DNA of 8,063 nt, taken from the NCBI GenBank assembly GCA_945861365.1, contig CAMAUH010000185.1, forward strand, positions 1 to 8,063. Direction: 5' to 3'. Below, piece after piece: positions 1 through 5,692 of the stretch. A model generated the notes under the pieces. That model searched no databases. It saw nothing but the letters and a program-made list of their open reading frames with translations, and had not been told where the DNA came from. The position numbers and the translations under genes are program-made. Source of the stretch: Candidatus Kuenenia stuttgartensis (GTDB lineage Bacteria > Planctomycetota > UBA1135 > UBA2386). How positions within the stretch are numbered: the stretch's first letter is position 1; every line of letters starts with the position of its first letter.

Positions 1-708
1 TGCAAGCAAACCGGCGTCGAAGTCACGCCGGGCGACCTCGACCGCGCCCTGCAGAAGCGCGCCGCCGACGCGGCGCGCGACCCGAGCCACGGCGGCGTCA
101 GCTTCGAGAACGTGCTGAAGGCGCAGGGCCTGACGCCACAAACGCTGCGTGAGCTGCGCACGTTCCGCGGCCACGTGCAGATGGAGAAGCTGGCGCAACA
201 GCGCTTCCCGCTCGAAGCGATGACGAAGGAACTGCACCAGGACCGCCAGAAGGCGCTCGAGCTGGTCGGCCCGCGCCGGCACCTCGCCTTCGTGTTCCTG
301 AACGCGCTCGCCGAGCCCAACGCGGTCATCAAGCGTTCCTTCGAGGCGGCGGAGCAGCAGCTGCTCGCATCGCGGCAACGGCTCGACAAGAAGTCGTTCG
401 AGCAGGTCGCGCGCACCGACAGCGAGCACCCGAACAAGCAGCAAGGTGGCGACGCCGGCTGGCACCGCCAGCGCTCCGACCAGCTGCCGGCACCGGTGCT
501 GGCAGCCGCGTTCCAGCTCGGCGTCGGCGAGGTGTCGATGCCGCTGCGCAGCGACGAGGGCTGCTTCCTCGTCAAGGTGCTCGCCATCGAACCGGAACCG
601 GCAGATGCCGTGCTCGTCGCGCGCCTGCAGGAGTTCCACTCCCTGGAGCTGTCGCAGCAACTGCTGAAGGACGCCGCCATCAAGATCACCACCGGTACCA
701 CGAAGTGA
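1..708 (+). CDS. SurA/PpiC-type peptidyl-prolyl cis-trans isomerase, 5' end missing
   Basis: The frame is open from base 1 and ends at TGA 706-708, so 235 residues of the C-terminal part are visible and the start lies outside the window. Visible residues 1 to about 75 resemble the SurA-type chaperone segment: 'GVEVTPGDLDRAL' is followed by a 'VLKAQGLTPQTLRELR' stretch. Residues about 90-195 match a parvulin (PpiC) domain. It begins near 'RHLAFVFLN', carries the conserved 'GGDAGWH' turn at about 149-155, then 'LPAPVLAAAFQLGVGEVS', and ends with 'CFLVKVLAIEPE'. Parvulins of this layout usually act on secreted or outer-membrane proteins as folding helpers. The signal peptide or membrane anchor expected for that cannot be seen because the N-terminus is cut off. 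The stop overlaps the GTG start of the next gene by 4 bases, so the two are probably cotranscribed. The domain call is fairly secure; the exact family (SurA, PrsA or PpiD-like) is not. Confidence 0.8.
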   Translation, partial: CKQTGVEVTPGDLDRALQKRAADAARDPSHGGVSFENVLKAQGLTPQTLRELRTFRGHVQMEKLAQQRFPLEAMTKELHQDRQKALELVGPRRHLAFVFLNALAEPNAVIKRSFEAAEQQLLASRQRLDKKSFEQVARTDSEHPNKQQGGDAGWHRQRSDQLPAPVLAAAFQLGVGEVSMPLRSDEGCFLVKVLAIEPEPADAVLVARLQEFHSLELSQQLLKDAAIKITTGTTK

Positions 709-1451
709 ACCCACTCTCCTTCCTCGGCGACGACCGCCTGCGCACCGCGACCGTGACCGGCGCGCACTGGCTCGACCACGTCGCACTGTGGCGACCACTC
801 GATCCGGACCTGCTGGTCACCGGCGAGCACGAGACCGCGGTGCTGCTGCTCGGCGGCACCTTCGACCTGGTCGGCGGCGGCACCGCGTGGCCGGCGCGCG
901 GCGCCCGCAAGGACGTGTTCGGCGGCCGCCCGATGGCGGTCTACCTGCCGAAGCACACCGAGTTCCGCACCAGCAAGGGGCTCGGCGAGATCCTGCTGCT
1001 CGCCGCCCGCCAACCGCTCGCGCGCGAAGCGACCGGCCGCGAGCTGCTGGCGAAGAAGCCACTGCTGCCGCTCGCCGGCAGCGGCAAGTCGTTCGATCCC
1101 AACAGCGGCGAATGGATGCCCGCGGAGACGTTCCCGAGCGCGCCCGAATCGCTGCCGCCGCGCCGCTTCGAACGCATCACGGTCGGTGCGTGCACGCTCG
1201 AGCGCGTGTTCGCACCGGGCTACAAGGCCGCCACGCTCAGCGTCGACGAAGTCGCAGTGCCCGCCGGGGCCAGCCTCGCACTGCGCGACGTGCCCGGCCG
1301 GCCGGCCAGCGACGAAGTGCTGGTGTTCGTGCGCGGCAGCGGCGCCGACCAGGCGTTCGTCGCGGCCGGCAACGGCGACGACGTGCGCATCGAGTCGCCG
1401 GCGAACCAACCGACCTACGCGGTGTTCGCGTACGCCGGCAAGGCGCGCTAG
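705..1451 (+). CDS. KduI/IolB-like bicupin protein without recognisable metal site
   Basis: This 248-residue protein starts with GTG at 705, overlapping the upstream TGA as GTGA. That overlap is the main reason for this start; no Shine-Dalgarno sequence is visible. Residues about 40-105 resemble the N-terminal half of IolB/KduI isomerases. They show a strand 'ETAVLLLGGTFDLVGGG', then a 'G-x-R-x-x-V-F-x-x-x-P' signature at 66-76, then 'VYLPKHTEF' and a strand ending 'LAARQPL'. IolB converts 5-deoxyglucuronate in inositol breakdown and binds its metal through a histidine-rich motif in the C-terminal cupin. Here residues 105-248 still look like beta strands ('ATLSVDEVAVPAGASLAL', 'DEVLVFVRG'), but contain no histidine at all, so the usual metal ligands are absent. 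I infer a structural or binding role, or a different activity. No inositol genes are near. The protein is acceptable as real from codon use and the coupled start, but its function is unknown. Confidence 0.7.
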   Translation: MNPLSFLGDDRLRTATVTGAHWLDHVALWRPLDPDLLVTGEHETAVLLLGGTFDLVGGGTAWPARGARKDVFGGRPMAVYLPKHTEFRTSKGLGEILLLAARQPLAREATGRELLAKKPLLPLAGSGKSFDPNSGEWMPAETFPSAPESLPPRRFERITVGACTLERVFAPGYKAATLSVDEVAVPAGASLALRDVPGRPASDEVLVFVRGSGADQAFVAAGNGDDVRIESPANQPTYAVFAYAGKAR

Positions 1452-2362
1452 CCGAGCACCTCGCACGCGCTGCCGTCGGCGAGTGCGAGCTTGCTGCCTA
1501 CTGCGTGGAAGTCCTTCGGCAGGAAGCCCAACCCCAGCCGGCCTGAGTGCCCCGGCACCGGCACCGCGTGCATGACGCGCCCGACGGCGAGCTGGTCCTC
1601 GAGTTCGTGCAACGGCTGCGGTGCCGTGATCGCCTCGCCGGCCGCCAGCCACAACCGGCACAGCTTGCGGTTGGTGTGCCCGTAGGTGTGGATGCGCGCG
1701 ACGATCTCCTGGCCCGTGTAGCAGCCCTTCGTCGTGCTGATGTGGTCGTCGAGGTCGGCTTCGAGCGCCAACGTCGTCGGCTCGGTGTCGACACCGACGC
1801 GCACGAAGCCCGCCAGCATGCGCAGGCATTCGGCGCGGTCCGCCGTCAGCGCACGCGCCACCGTCGCCACCGCCCCACCATGGCGACGTTCGAATTGCAC
1901 GCCGCACCGGACCACGCGCACGACCAGGGCCCCGGCCGCCTGCAGCGCGGCACCAGCGGCCTCGCCGACCGCGGCCTGCACGCGCTCGTGGCACGCCGCC
2001 ACCGGCAGCAGCCGCATCGACAGCTTCTCGGTGAAGTGGTAACGCTCCAGCAGCGCCGCCAACCGATCGGCCTGTTCCGACGCGACCTCCAGCCAGAAGG
2101 CGTCACCGAGCCGTGCCACGAGGCACGTCGCCACCAGCTTGCCCTTCGCGTCGAGGAACGCCGCCGGCCGCAGCGCCCCGTCGCCGAGCCCCAGCACATC
2201 CTGCGTACACAGGCGGTGCAGGAACTCGCCGGCGTCGGGCCCCTTCGCCTCGAGCAATCGGAACGGCGCGTCGCTCCGTTCGTACGGGCCATCGGTCAGC
2301 AGATCGGCGAGCAGTGCAGCAGTGTCCATGCGAAGGAAGCCACGATGGTTCGGGCAGCCCAT
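1448..2362 (-). CDS. ygfZ: YgfZ/GcvT-family folate-binding Fe-S maintenance protein
   Basis: This 304-residue protein carries the YgfZ signature 'KGCYTGQE' at residues 212-219, with the key cysteine at 214, followed by 'IVARIHTYGHTNRKL'. The N-terminal part has the GcvT-like 'FLHRLCTQDV' and 'RPAAFLDAKGKLVA' segments, and length is close to the roughly 325 residues of E. coli YgfZ. In E. coli YgfZ binds tetrahydrofolate and supports certain Fe-S enzymes such as the radical-SAM protein MiaB, in the cytoplasm. The ATG at 2362 is preferred because GGAGG (2374-2370, minus strand) stands 7 bases upstream. A second ATG at 2329 (residue 12, 'MDTAALLADLL') lacks such a site but gives the more typical family N-terminus. 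The gene is divergent from iscR, so regulation shared with the ISC operon is plausible. Its TAG stop (1450-1448) interlocks with the stop of the convergent cupin gene. Confidence 0.9.
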   Translation of the reverse strand: MGCPNHRGFLRMDTAALLADLLTDGPYERSDAPFRLLEAKGPDAGEFLHRLCTQDVLGLGDGALRPAAFLDAKGKLVATCLVARLGDAFWLEVASEQADRLAALLERYHFTEKLSMRLLPVAACHERVQAAVGEAAGAALQAAGALVVRVVRCGVQFERRHGGAVATVARALTADRAECLRMLAGFVRVGVDTEPTTLALEADLDDHISTTKGCYTGQEIVARIHTYGHTNRKLCRLWLAAGEAITAPQPLHELEDQLAVGRVMHAVPVPGHSGRLGLGFLPKDFHAVGSKLALADGSACEVLG

Positions 2363-2369
2363 GAATGTG

Positions 2370-2374
2370 CCTCC
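2370..2374 (-). promoter_or_regulatory. Shine-Dalgarno site of ygfZ
   Basis: The minus strand reads GGAGG here, 7 bases before the ATG at 2362. It is one of the few clear ribosome binding sites in the window and decides between the two in-frame ATG codons of ygfZ. Confidence 0.6.
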
Positions 2375-2399
2375 ATTCGGGGCTTTTTCGAGCCTCAGG

Positions 2400-2428
2400 T
2401 TGAATGAGCCCTAAAGCAGGTCTAATTT
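2400..2428 (+). promoter_or_regulatory. Candidate iscR promoter
   Basis: This is the most AT-rich stretch of the ygfZ-iscR gap. A -35-like TTGAAT lies at 2400-2405. It can be paired with TCTAAT at 2421-2426 (five of six matches to TATAAT, but only 15 bases of spacing) or with TAATTT at 2423-2428 (17 bases of spacing, a weaker match). Either would start transcription roughly 30 bases before the iscR ATG. An imperfect palindrome with an AT-rich centre, GGTCTAATTTGATCC (2419-2433), overlaps the -10 region and could be an Rrf2-type operator. This rests on pattern alone; sigma factor preferences of the host are unknown. Confidence 0.3.
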
Positions 2429-2438
2429 GATCCGCTCA

Positions 2439-2455
2439 TCGTCCTGTCCGGACGA
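2439..2455 (+). promoter_or_regulatory. Inverted repeat in iscR leader, possible operator
   Basis: TCGTCC (2439-2444) and GGACGA (2450-2455) form a perfect 6-base inverted repeat around the spacer TGTCC. It lies 12 bases before the iscR ATG, just downstream of the candidate promoter. It could be a binding site for a dimeric regulator, including autoregulation by the adjacent Rrf2 protein, or a small RNA hairpin near the start codon. In GC-rich DNA a 6-base repeat can arise by chance, so confidence is low. Confidence 0.25.
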
Positions 2456-2467
2456 CCGCCATACCCG

Positions 2468-3010
2468 ATGCTGCGCATCTCCAAGAAAGCCGACTACGCC
2501 GTGTTCCTGATGGGCAGCATCGCCCGCCAGGGCGCCTACCCGGGCGGCCCGGCCAGCGACACGGTGGTCAGCGCGCAGGAGATCAGCAAGCAGGCCGGCC
2601 TCAACAAGTCGGTGGTCGCGAACCTGCTGAAGGAACTCGCCAAGCACGGCCTGCTGGAGTCGACCCGCGGCCTGCGTGGCGGCTACCGGCTGCATCGCAC
2701 CCCCCGCGACATCTCGCTGGCCGACATCCTGGCGGTGTTCGAGGGGCCGTTCGAACTGGTCGGCTGCACCGGCCATGTGCACGGCACGCACACCCCGCTG
2801 CTGGCCCTCGCGCCGAGCATGCGCACCAGCACGTCGAAGGCACTCGACGACACCAGCGATTGCTCGCTGATGGCGTTCTGCCCCAGCAAGCGCCCGATGC
2901 GCCTCGTGCAGGATCGCATCGCCAAGCTGTTCGCCGACATCCGCCTGGACGAACTGTGCGCCCTGTCCCCGAGCACCGCCCCGGCCCGCACCCTCGCTTC
3001 CCGCCACTGA
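2468..3010 (+). CDS. iscR: Rrf2-family Fe-S cluster regulator (IscR/SUF-regulator type)
   Basis: This 180-residue winged-helix regulator starts 'MLRISKKADYAVFLMGSIA' and has the Rrf2 DNA-binding core 'LLKELAKHGLLESTRGLRGGYRL' at about 53-75. The start and the 'EGPFELVGC' segment resemble the Rrf2 regulators of SUF systems more than E. coli IscR. In this family three cysteines bind an Fe-S cluster and cluster status controls transcription of assembly genes. Cys132-x5-Cys138 matches the last two cysteines of E. coli IscR (98 and 104). The first, Cys100, is pushed 31 residues away by an insertion that starts 'TGHVHGTH'. The position of the E. coli ligand His107 appears to hold Lys141. A second small insertion lies near residues 21-34. 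The gene heads the ISC operon and is divergent from ygfZ, so it most likely regulates itself and perhaps both units. No Shine-Dalgarno sequence is seen before the ATG. Confidence 0.9.
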   Translation: MLRISKKADYAVFLMGSIARQGAYPGGPASDTVVSAQEISKQAGLNKSVVANLLKELAKHGLLESTRGLRGGYRLHRTPRDISLADILAVFEGPFELVGCTGHVHGTHTPLLALAPSMRTSTSKALDDTSDCSLMAFCPSKRPMRLVQDRIAKLFADIRLDELCALSPSTAPARTLASRH

Positions 3011-3028
3011 CCCGCAGTTGACGCCCCG

Positions 3029-4243
3029 ATGAAGACCCCGATCTACCTCGACTACAGCGCCACGACGCCCTGCGACCCACGGGTCGTGCAGCGCATGCTG
3101 CCGTTCTTCACCGACACGTTCGGCAACGCCGCCAGCCGCAGCCACTCGTTCGGCTGGACCGCCGAAGCCGCGGTCGAAGAAGCGCGCTCGCAGGTGGCGC
3201 AACTGCTCGGCGCCCACGAGAAGGAGATCCTGTGGACCAGCGGGTCCACCGAAGCGAACAACCTCGCCATCAAGGGCGTGGCGCAGATGTACCGGCCGAA
3301 GGGCAACCACCTGATCACCGCGATCACCGAGCACAAGGCCGTGCTCGACCCGATGAAGTACCTGGAGACGCAGGGCTTCGAGGTCACGTGGCTGCCGGTC
3401 GACGGCCAGGGCAACATCGACCTCGCCGAGCTCGAAGCCGCGATCACCGACCGCACGATCCTGGTGTCGCTGATGGCGGCGAACAACGAGGTCGGCACCG
3501 TGCACCCGCTCGAGCGGATCGGCGCCCTGTGCAAGCGCAAGGGCACGCTGTTCCACACCGATGCGACGCAGGCCGCCGGCAAGATCCCGCTCGACGTCGA
3601 GGCGCAGCACATCGACCTGCTGTCGTTGTCGGCGCACAAGATGTACGGCCCGAAGGGCGTCGGTTGCCTGTACGTGCGCCGCAAGAACCCGCGCGTGCGC
3701 CTGACCGCGCAGATGGACGGCGGCGGCCACGAGCGCGGCATGCGTTCGGGCACGCTGAACGTCACCGGCATCGTCGGCATGGGCGAGGCCGCGCGCATCT
3801 GCCGCGAGGAGATGGCGACCGAGGTGCCGAAGCTGCGCGCCATGCGCGACCGCCTCGAGGCGCGCATCAGCAAGGCGCTGCCGGACGCGGTGCGCAACGG
3901 CAATCCGGACGCGCGGCTGCCGCACCTCGCCAACGTGTCCTTCCCGTACGTGGAAGGCGAATCGCTGATCATGGGCATCAAGGACATCGCGGTGTCGTCG
4001 GGCTCGGCCTGCACGTCCGCGAGCCTCGAGCCGAGCTACGTGCTGAAGGGCCTCGGCCTCGGCGACGAACTCGCCCACAGCTCGATCCGTTTCTCCCTCG
4101 GCCGCTTCACCACCGAGCAGGAAGTCGACTTCGCCGCCGACCGCGTCATCGCGGAGGTGAAGCGCCTGCGCGAGATGTCACCGCTGTGGGAGATGGTCCA
4201 GGAAGGCGTCGACCTGTCGAAGGTCAAGTGGACGTTGCACTGA
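3029..4243 (+). CDS. iscS: Cysteine desulfurase IscS
   Basis: This 404-residue protein matches IscS over its full length (E. coli: 404). IscS is a PLP enzyme that converts L-cysteine to L-alanine and holds the sulfur as a persulfide for transfer to IscU and other acceptors in the cytosol. The PLP-binding lysine is Lys204 in 'SAHKMYGPKG'. The PLP-stacking histidine is His102 in 'TEHKAVLD'. The persulfide cysteine is Cys328 in 'SSGSACTSASLEPSYVL', on the flexible loop of group I desulfurases. The C-terminal 'SPLWEMVQEGVDL...WTLH' is also typical of IscS and contributes to partner binding. The ATG is 18 bases after the iscR stop; N-terminal 'MKTPIYLDYSATTP' aligns with the family, so the start is firm. 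The stop codon TGA (4241-4243) is part of a hairpin that opens a structured gap before iscU, unlike the rest of the operon where genes overlap. Confidence 0.97.
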   Translation: MKTPIYLDYSATTPCDPRVVQRMLPFFTDTFGNAASRSHSFGWTAEAAVEEARSQVAQLLGAHEKEILWTSGSTEANNLAIKGVAQMYRPKGNHLITAITEHKAVLDPMKYLETQGFEVTWLPVDGQGNIDLAELEAAITDRTILVSLMAANNEVGTVHPLERIGALCKRKGTLFHTDATQAAGKIPLDVEAQHIDLLSLSAHKMYGPKGVGCLYVRRKNPRVRLTAQMDGGGHERGMRSGTLNVTGIVGMGEAARICREEMATEVPKLRAMRDRLEARISKALPDAVRNGNPDARLPHLANVSFPYVEGESLIMGIKDIAVSSGSACTSASLEPSYVLKGLGLGDELAHSSIRFSLGRFTTEQEVDFAADRVIAEVKRLREMSPLWEMVQEGVDLSKVKWTLH

Positions 4244-4277
4244 GAGCCTGAGAGTAAATCATGATACAGGCTCTCAG
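4240..4277 (+). promoter_or_regulatory. Hairpin 1 of the iscS-iscU gap, includes iscS stop codon
   Basis: CTGAGAGCCTG (4240-4250) pairs perfectly with CAGGCTCTCAG (4267-4277), an 11-base stem around a 16-base AT-rich loop. The left arm contains the iscS TGA, so a ribosome finishing iscS would hold the stem open. No T-run follows, so it does not look like a standard intrinsic terminator. It may protect the 3' end of an iscRS message, attenuate transcription, or mark an RNase processing point. The stem is seen directly; the role is inference. Confidence 0.7.
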
Positions 4278-4283
4278 GTTGCC

Positions 4284-4313
4284 CTCTGTGGCCGCATGCG
4301 CGGCCACGCAGAG
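4284..4313 (+). promoter_or_regulatory. Hairpin 2 of the iscS-iscU gap
   Basis: TGGCCGC (4289-4295) pairs with GCGGCCA (4300-4306) around the tetraloop ATGC. The stem extends outward as CTCTG (4284-4288) with CAGAG (4309-4313), leaving a 2-base bulge at 4307-4308. The outer five pairs use the same CAGAG that begins hairpin 3, so full hairpin 2 and full hairpin 3 cannot both form. Confidence 0.65.
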
Positions 4314-4343
4314 TTTGAGAACCCGATCGGTTCTCAAACTCTG
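4309..4343 (+). promoter_or_regulatory. Hairpin 3 of the iscS-iscU gap, perfect 15-base stem
   Basis: CAGAGTTTGAGAACC (4309-4323) and GGTTCTCAAACTCTG (4329-4343) are exact reverse complements around the loop CGATC. This is the longest perfect inverted repeat I see in the window. It has no following T-run and ends 53 bases before the iscU ATG. It shares CAGAG with hairpin 2 and shares a core, TGAGARCC with GGYTCTCA, with hairpin 1. It could be an RNA stability element, an attenuator or a protein-binding site in DNA. Confidence 0.75.
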
Positions 4344-4396
4344 ACCCTCGCCCGCGACCCACACGGACAACCACACAACCTCAACGGAAACCAACC
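4344..4396 (+). promoter_or_regulatory. A/C-rich unstructured leader of iscU
   Basis: The 53 bases before the iscU ATG are almost free of T and poor in G, and hold three copies of CAACC (4368-4372, 4376-4380, 4392-4396), the last directly touching the ATG. No Shine-Dalgarno sequence is present, so initiation probably relies on an open, unstructured region. A GGTTG at 4277-4281, between hairpins 1 and 2, is complementary to each CAACC and could pair with the start region; that is speculative. Confidence 0.45.
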
Positions 4397-4807
4397 ATGG
4401 CCTACAGCGACAAGGTCCTCGACCACTACCAGAACCCACGCAACGTCGGCTCGCTCGACAAGAGCGACCCCAACGTCGGCACCGGCGTCGTCGGCGCCCC
4501 CGAGTGCGGCGACGTGATGAAACTGCAGATCCGCGTCGACGACAGCGGCAAGATCGTCGACGCCAAGTTCAAGACCTACGGCTGCGGCTCGGCGATCGCG
4601 TCGTCGTCGCTCGCCACCGAGTGGCTGAAGGGCACCAGCGTCGACGCCGCCGCGCAGATCAAGAACACGCAGATCGTCGAGGAGCTGTCGCTGCCGCCGG
4701 TCAAGATCCACTGCTCGGTGCTGGCCGAGGACGCGATCAAGGCCGCGATCGACGATTGGAAGGCGAAGCAACAGGCCCGCACGACGAGCCAGGAAGTGAA
4801 GGCATGA
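4397..4807 (+). CDS. iscU: Fe-S cluster assembly scaffold IscU
   Basis: This 136-residue protein is a typical IscU (E. coli: 128) with a slightly longer C-terminal tail, 'ARTTSQEVKA'. IscU receives sulfur from IscS and iron to build a [2Fe-2S] cluster, which HscA/HscB then release. All assembly-site residues are present: Cys37 and Asp39 in 'GAPECGDVMK', Cys63 in 'YGCGSAIASSS', and His105-Cys106 in 'KIHCSVLAEDAIKAAI'. The HscA recognition motif LPPVK is intact at 99-103. The ATG start gives the canonical N-terminus 'MAYSDKVLDHYQNPRNVGS'. The gene sits behind a 153-base structured gap after iscS, so its expression may be set separately from iscR and iscS. The TGA overlaps the iscA ATG as ATGA. 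Confidence 0.97.
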   Translation: MAYSDKVLDHYQNPRNVGSLDKSDPNVGTGVVGAPECGDVMKLQIRVDDSGKIVDAKFKTYGCGSAIASSSLATEWLKGTSVDAAAQIKNTQIVEELSLPPVKIHCSVLAEDAIKAAIDDWKAKQQARTTSQEVKA

Positions 4808-5199
4808 GCGAACCGACCAAGACCGCTGGCGATGCGCCGGCCGTAGCGCCCGCCGCCAAGCCGGCGCGCGGCGTGCAAGTCACCGAACGCGCCGCGAAGG
4901 AGATCCTGCGCGTCATCGCCGAGCAGAACTTCCCCGCCACCACCTGGGTGCGCATCGGCGCCAAGGGCGGCGGCTGCTCCGGCTTCACCTACGTGCTCGA
5001 CTTCGACCAGAACGGACCGACCGAGTTCGACCTCACGTTCCCACAGAACGGCGTCAACGTCGTCGTCGACAAGAAGAGCGAGTTCTTCATGGGCGGCACG
5101 ATGCTCGACTTCAACGACGGCCTGCTCGACCGCGGCTTCGTGTTCAAGAACCCGCTGGCCTCGGGCACCTGCGGCTGCGGCACTTCGTTCTCCGCGTGA
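4804..5199 (+). CDS. iscA: A-type Fe-S carrier protein IscA
   Basis: This 131-residue A-type carrier has the three invariant cysteines: Cys58 in 'GGGCSGF' and Cys123/Cys125 in 'SGTCGCGTSF', with the family's usual spacing. A-type proteins accept clusters or iron and pass them to apo-proteins. The ATG at 4804 overlaps the iscU stop as ATGA, which supports this start. It gives an N-terminal extension of about 22 residues rich in Ala, Pro and Lys ('GDAPAVAPAAKPARG') before the domain begins at 'VQVTERAAKEIL'. E. coli IscA (107 residues) lacks this tail. A GTG at residue 24 could be an alternative start giving a family-sized protein, but it would lose the coupled start. Position between iscU and hscB identifies it as the IscA of this operon rather than ErpA or SufA. 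Confidence 0.93.
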   Translation: MSEPTKTAGDAPAVAPAAKPARGVQVTERAAKEILRVIAEQNFPATTWVRIGAKGGGCSGFTYVLDFDQNGPTEFDLTFPQNGVNVVVDKKSEFFMGGTMLDFNDGLLDRGFVFKNPLASGTCGCGTSFSA

Positions 5200-5692
5200 T
5201 CCACGTCCCGGCTCCGGATCCGTTCACCGTCTTCGGCCTGCAGCGGTCGATGGACGTCGACGAACGTGCACTCGAGCAGCGCTACCTGAAGCTGTCGCGC
5301 GAGTGCCATCCCGACCTGCACCGCCAGCAGGAGACCGGCGACTGCATCGCGGTGCTGCAGCGCGCCGCCGAGATCAACGACGCGTGGAAGGTGCTGCGCG
5401 ATCCGTGGCAGCGCGCCAAGTCGCTGCTCGAACTGGCGAGCCCCGGCGTGCTGGATCGCGAGAAGAAGCTCGACCCGGCGTTCCTGGCCGACGCACTGGA
5501 GCTCGCCGAAGAGGTCGCGTTCGCCAACGGGGCCACGATCAACCCGCTGCGCGAGCGGCTCGAACGCGCCATCGCCGACGATCTGGAAGCGCTGCATGGC
5601 GCGATCCGCAGTGGCGAGCACGCCCTCGCCGCGCGACGCTTGCACGCTTCCCACTACCACCGCAAGGCCATGCGCGACCTGGACGCGAAGTC

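Noticed and set aside
1547..2407. A 286-codon + frame opposite ygfZ
   Set aside because: The minus strand encodes a full YgfZ with its KGCYTGQE motif and a Shine-Dalgarno site; the + frame is Arg/His-rich with no recognisable content.
2411..4078. A 555-codon minus-strand open frame opposite iscR and iscS
   Set aside because: It runs antisense to two clearly recognised genes and reads as Arg/Ala/His-rich low-complexity sequence without any motif, as expected when GC-rich codons are read in a shadow frame.
4240..4343. The iscS-iscU hairpins as ordinary intrinsic terminators
   Set aside because: None is followed by a T-run, and the coupled iscU module directly downstream has no obvious promoter of its own, so full termination here is unlikely.
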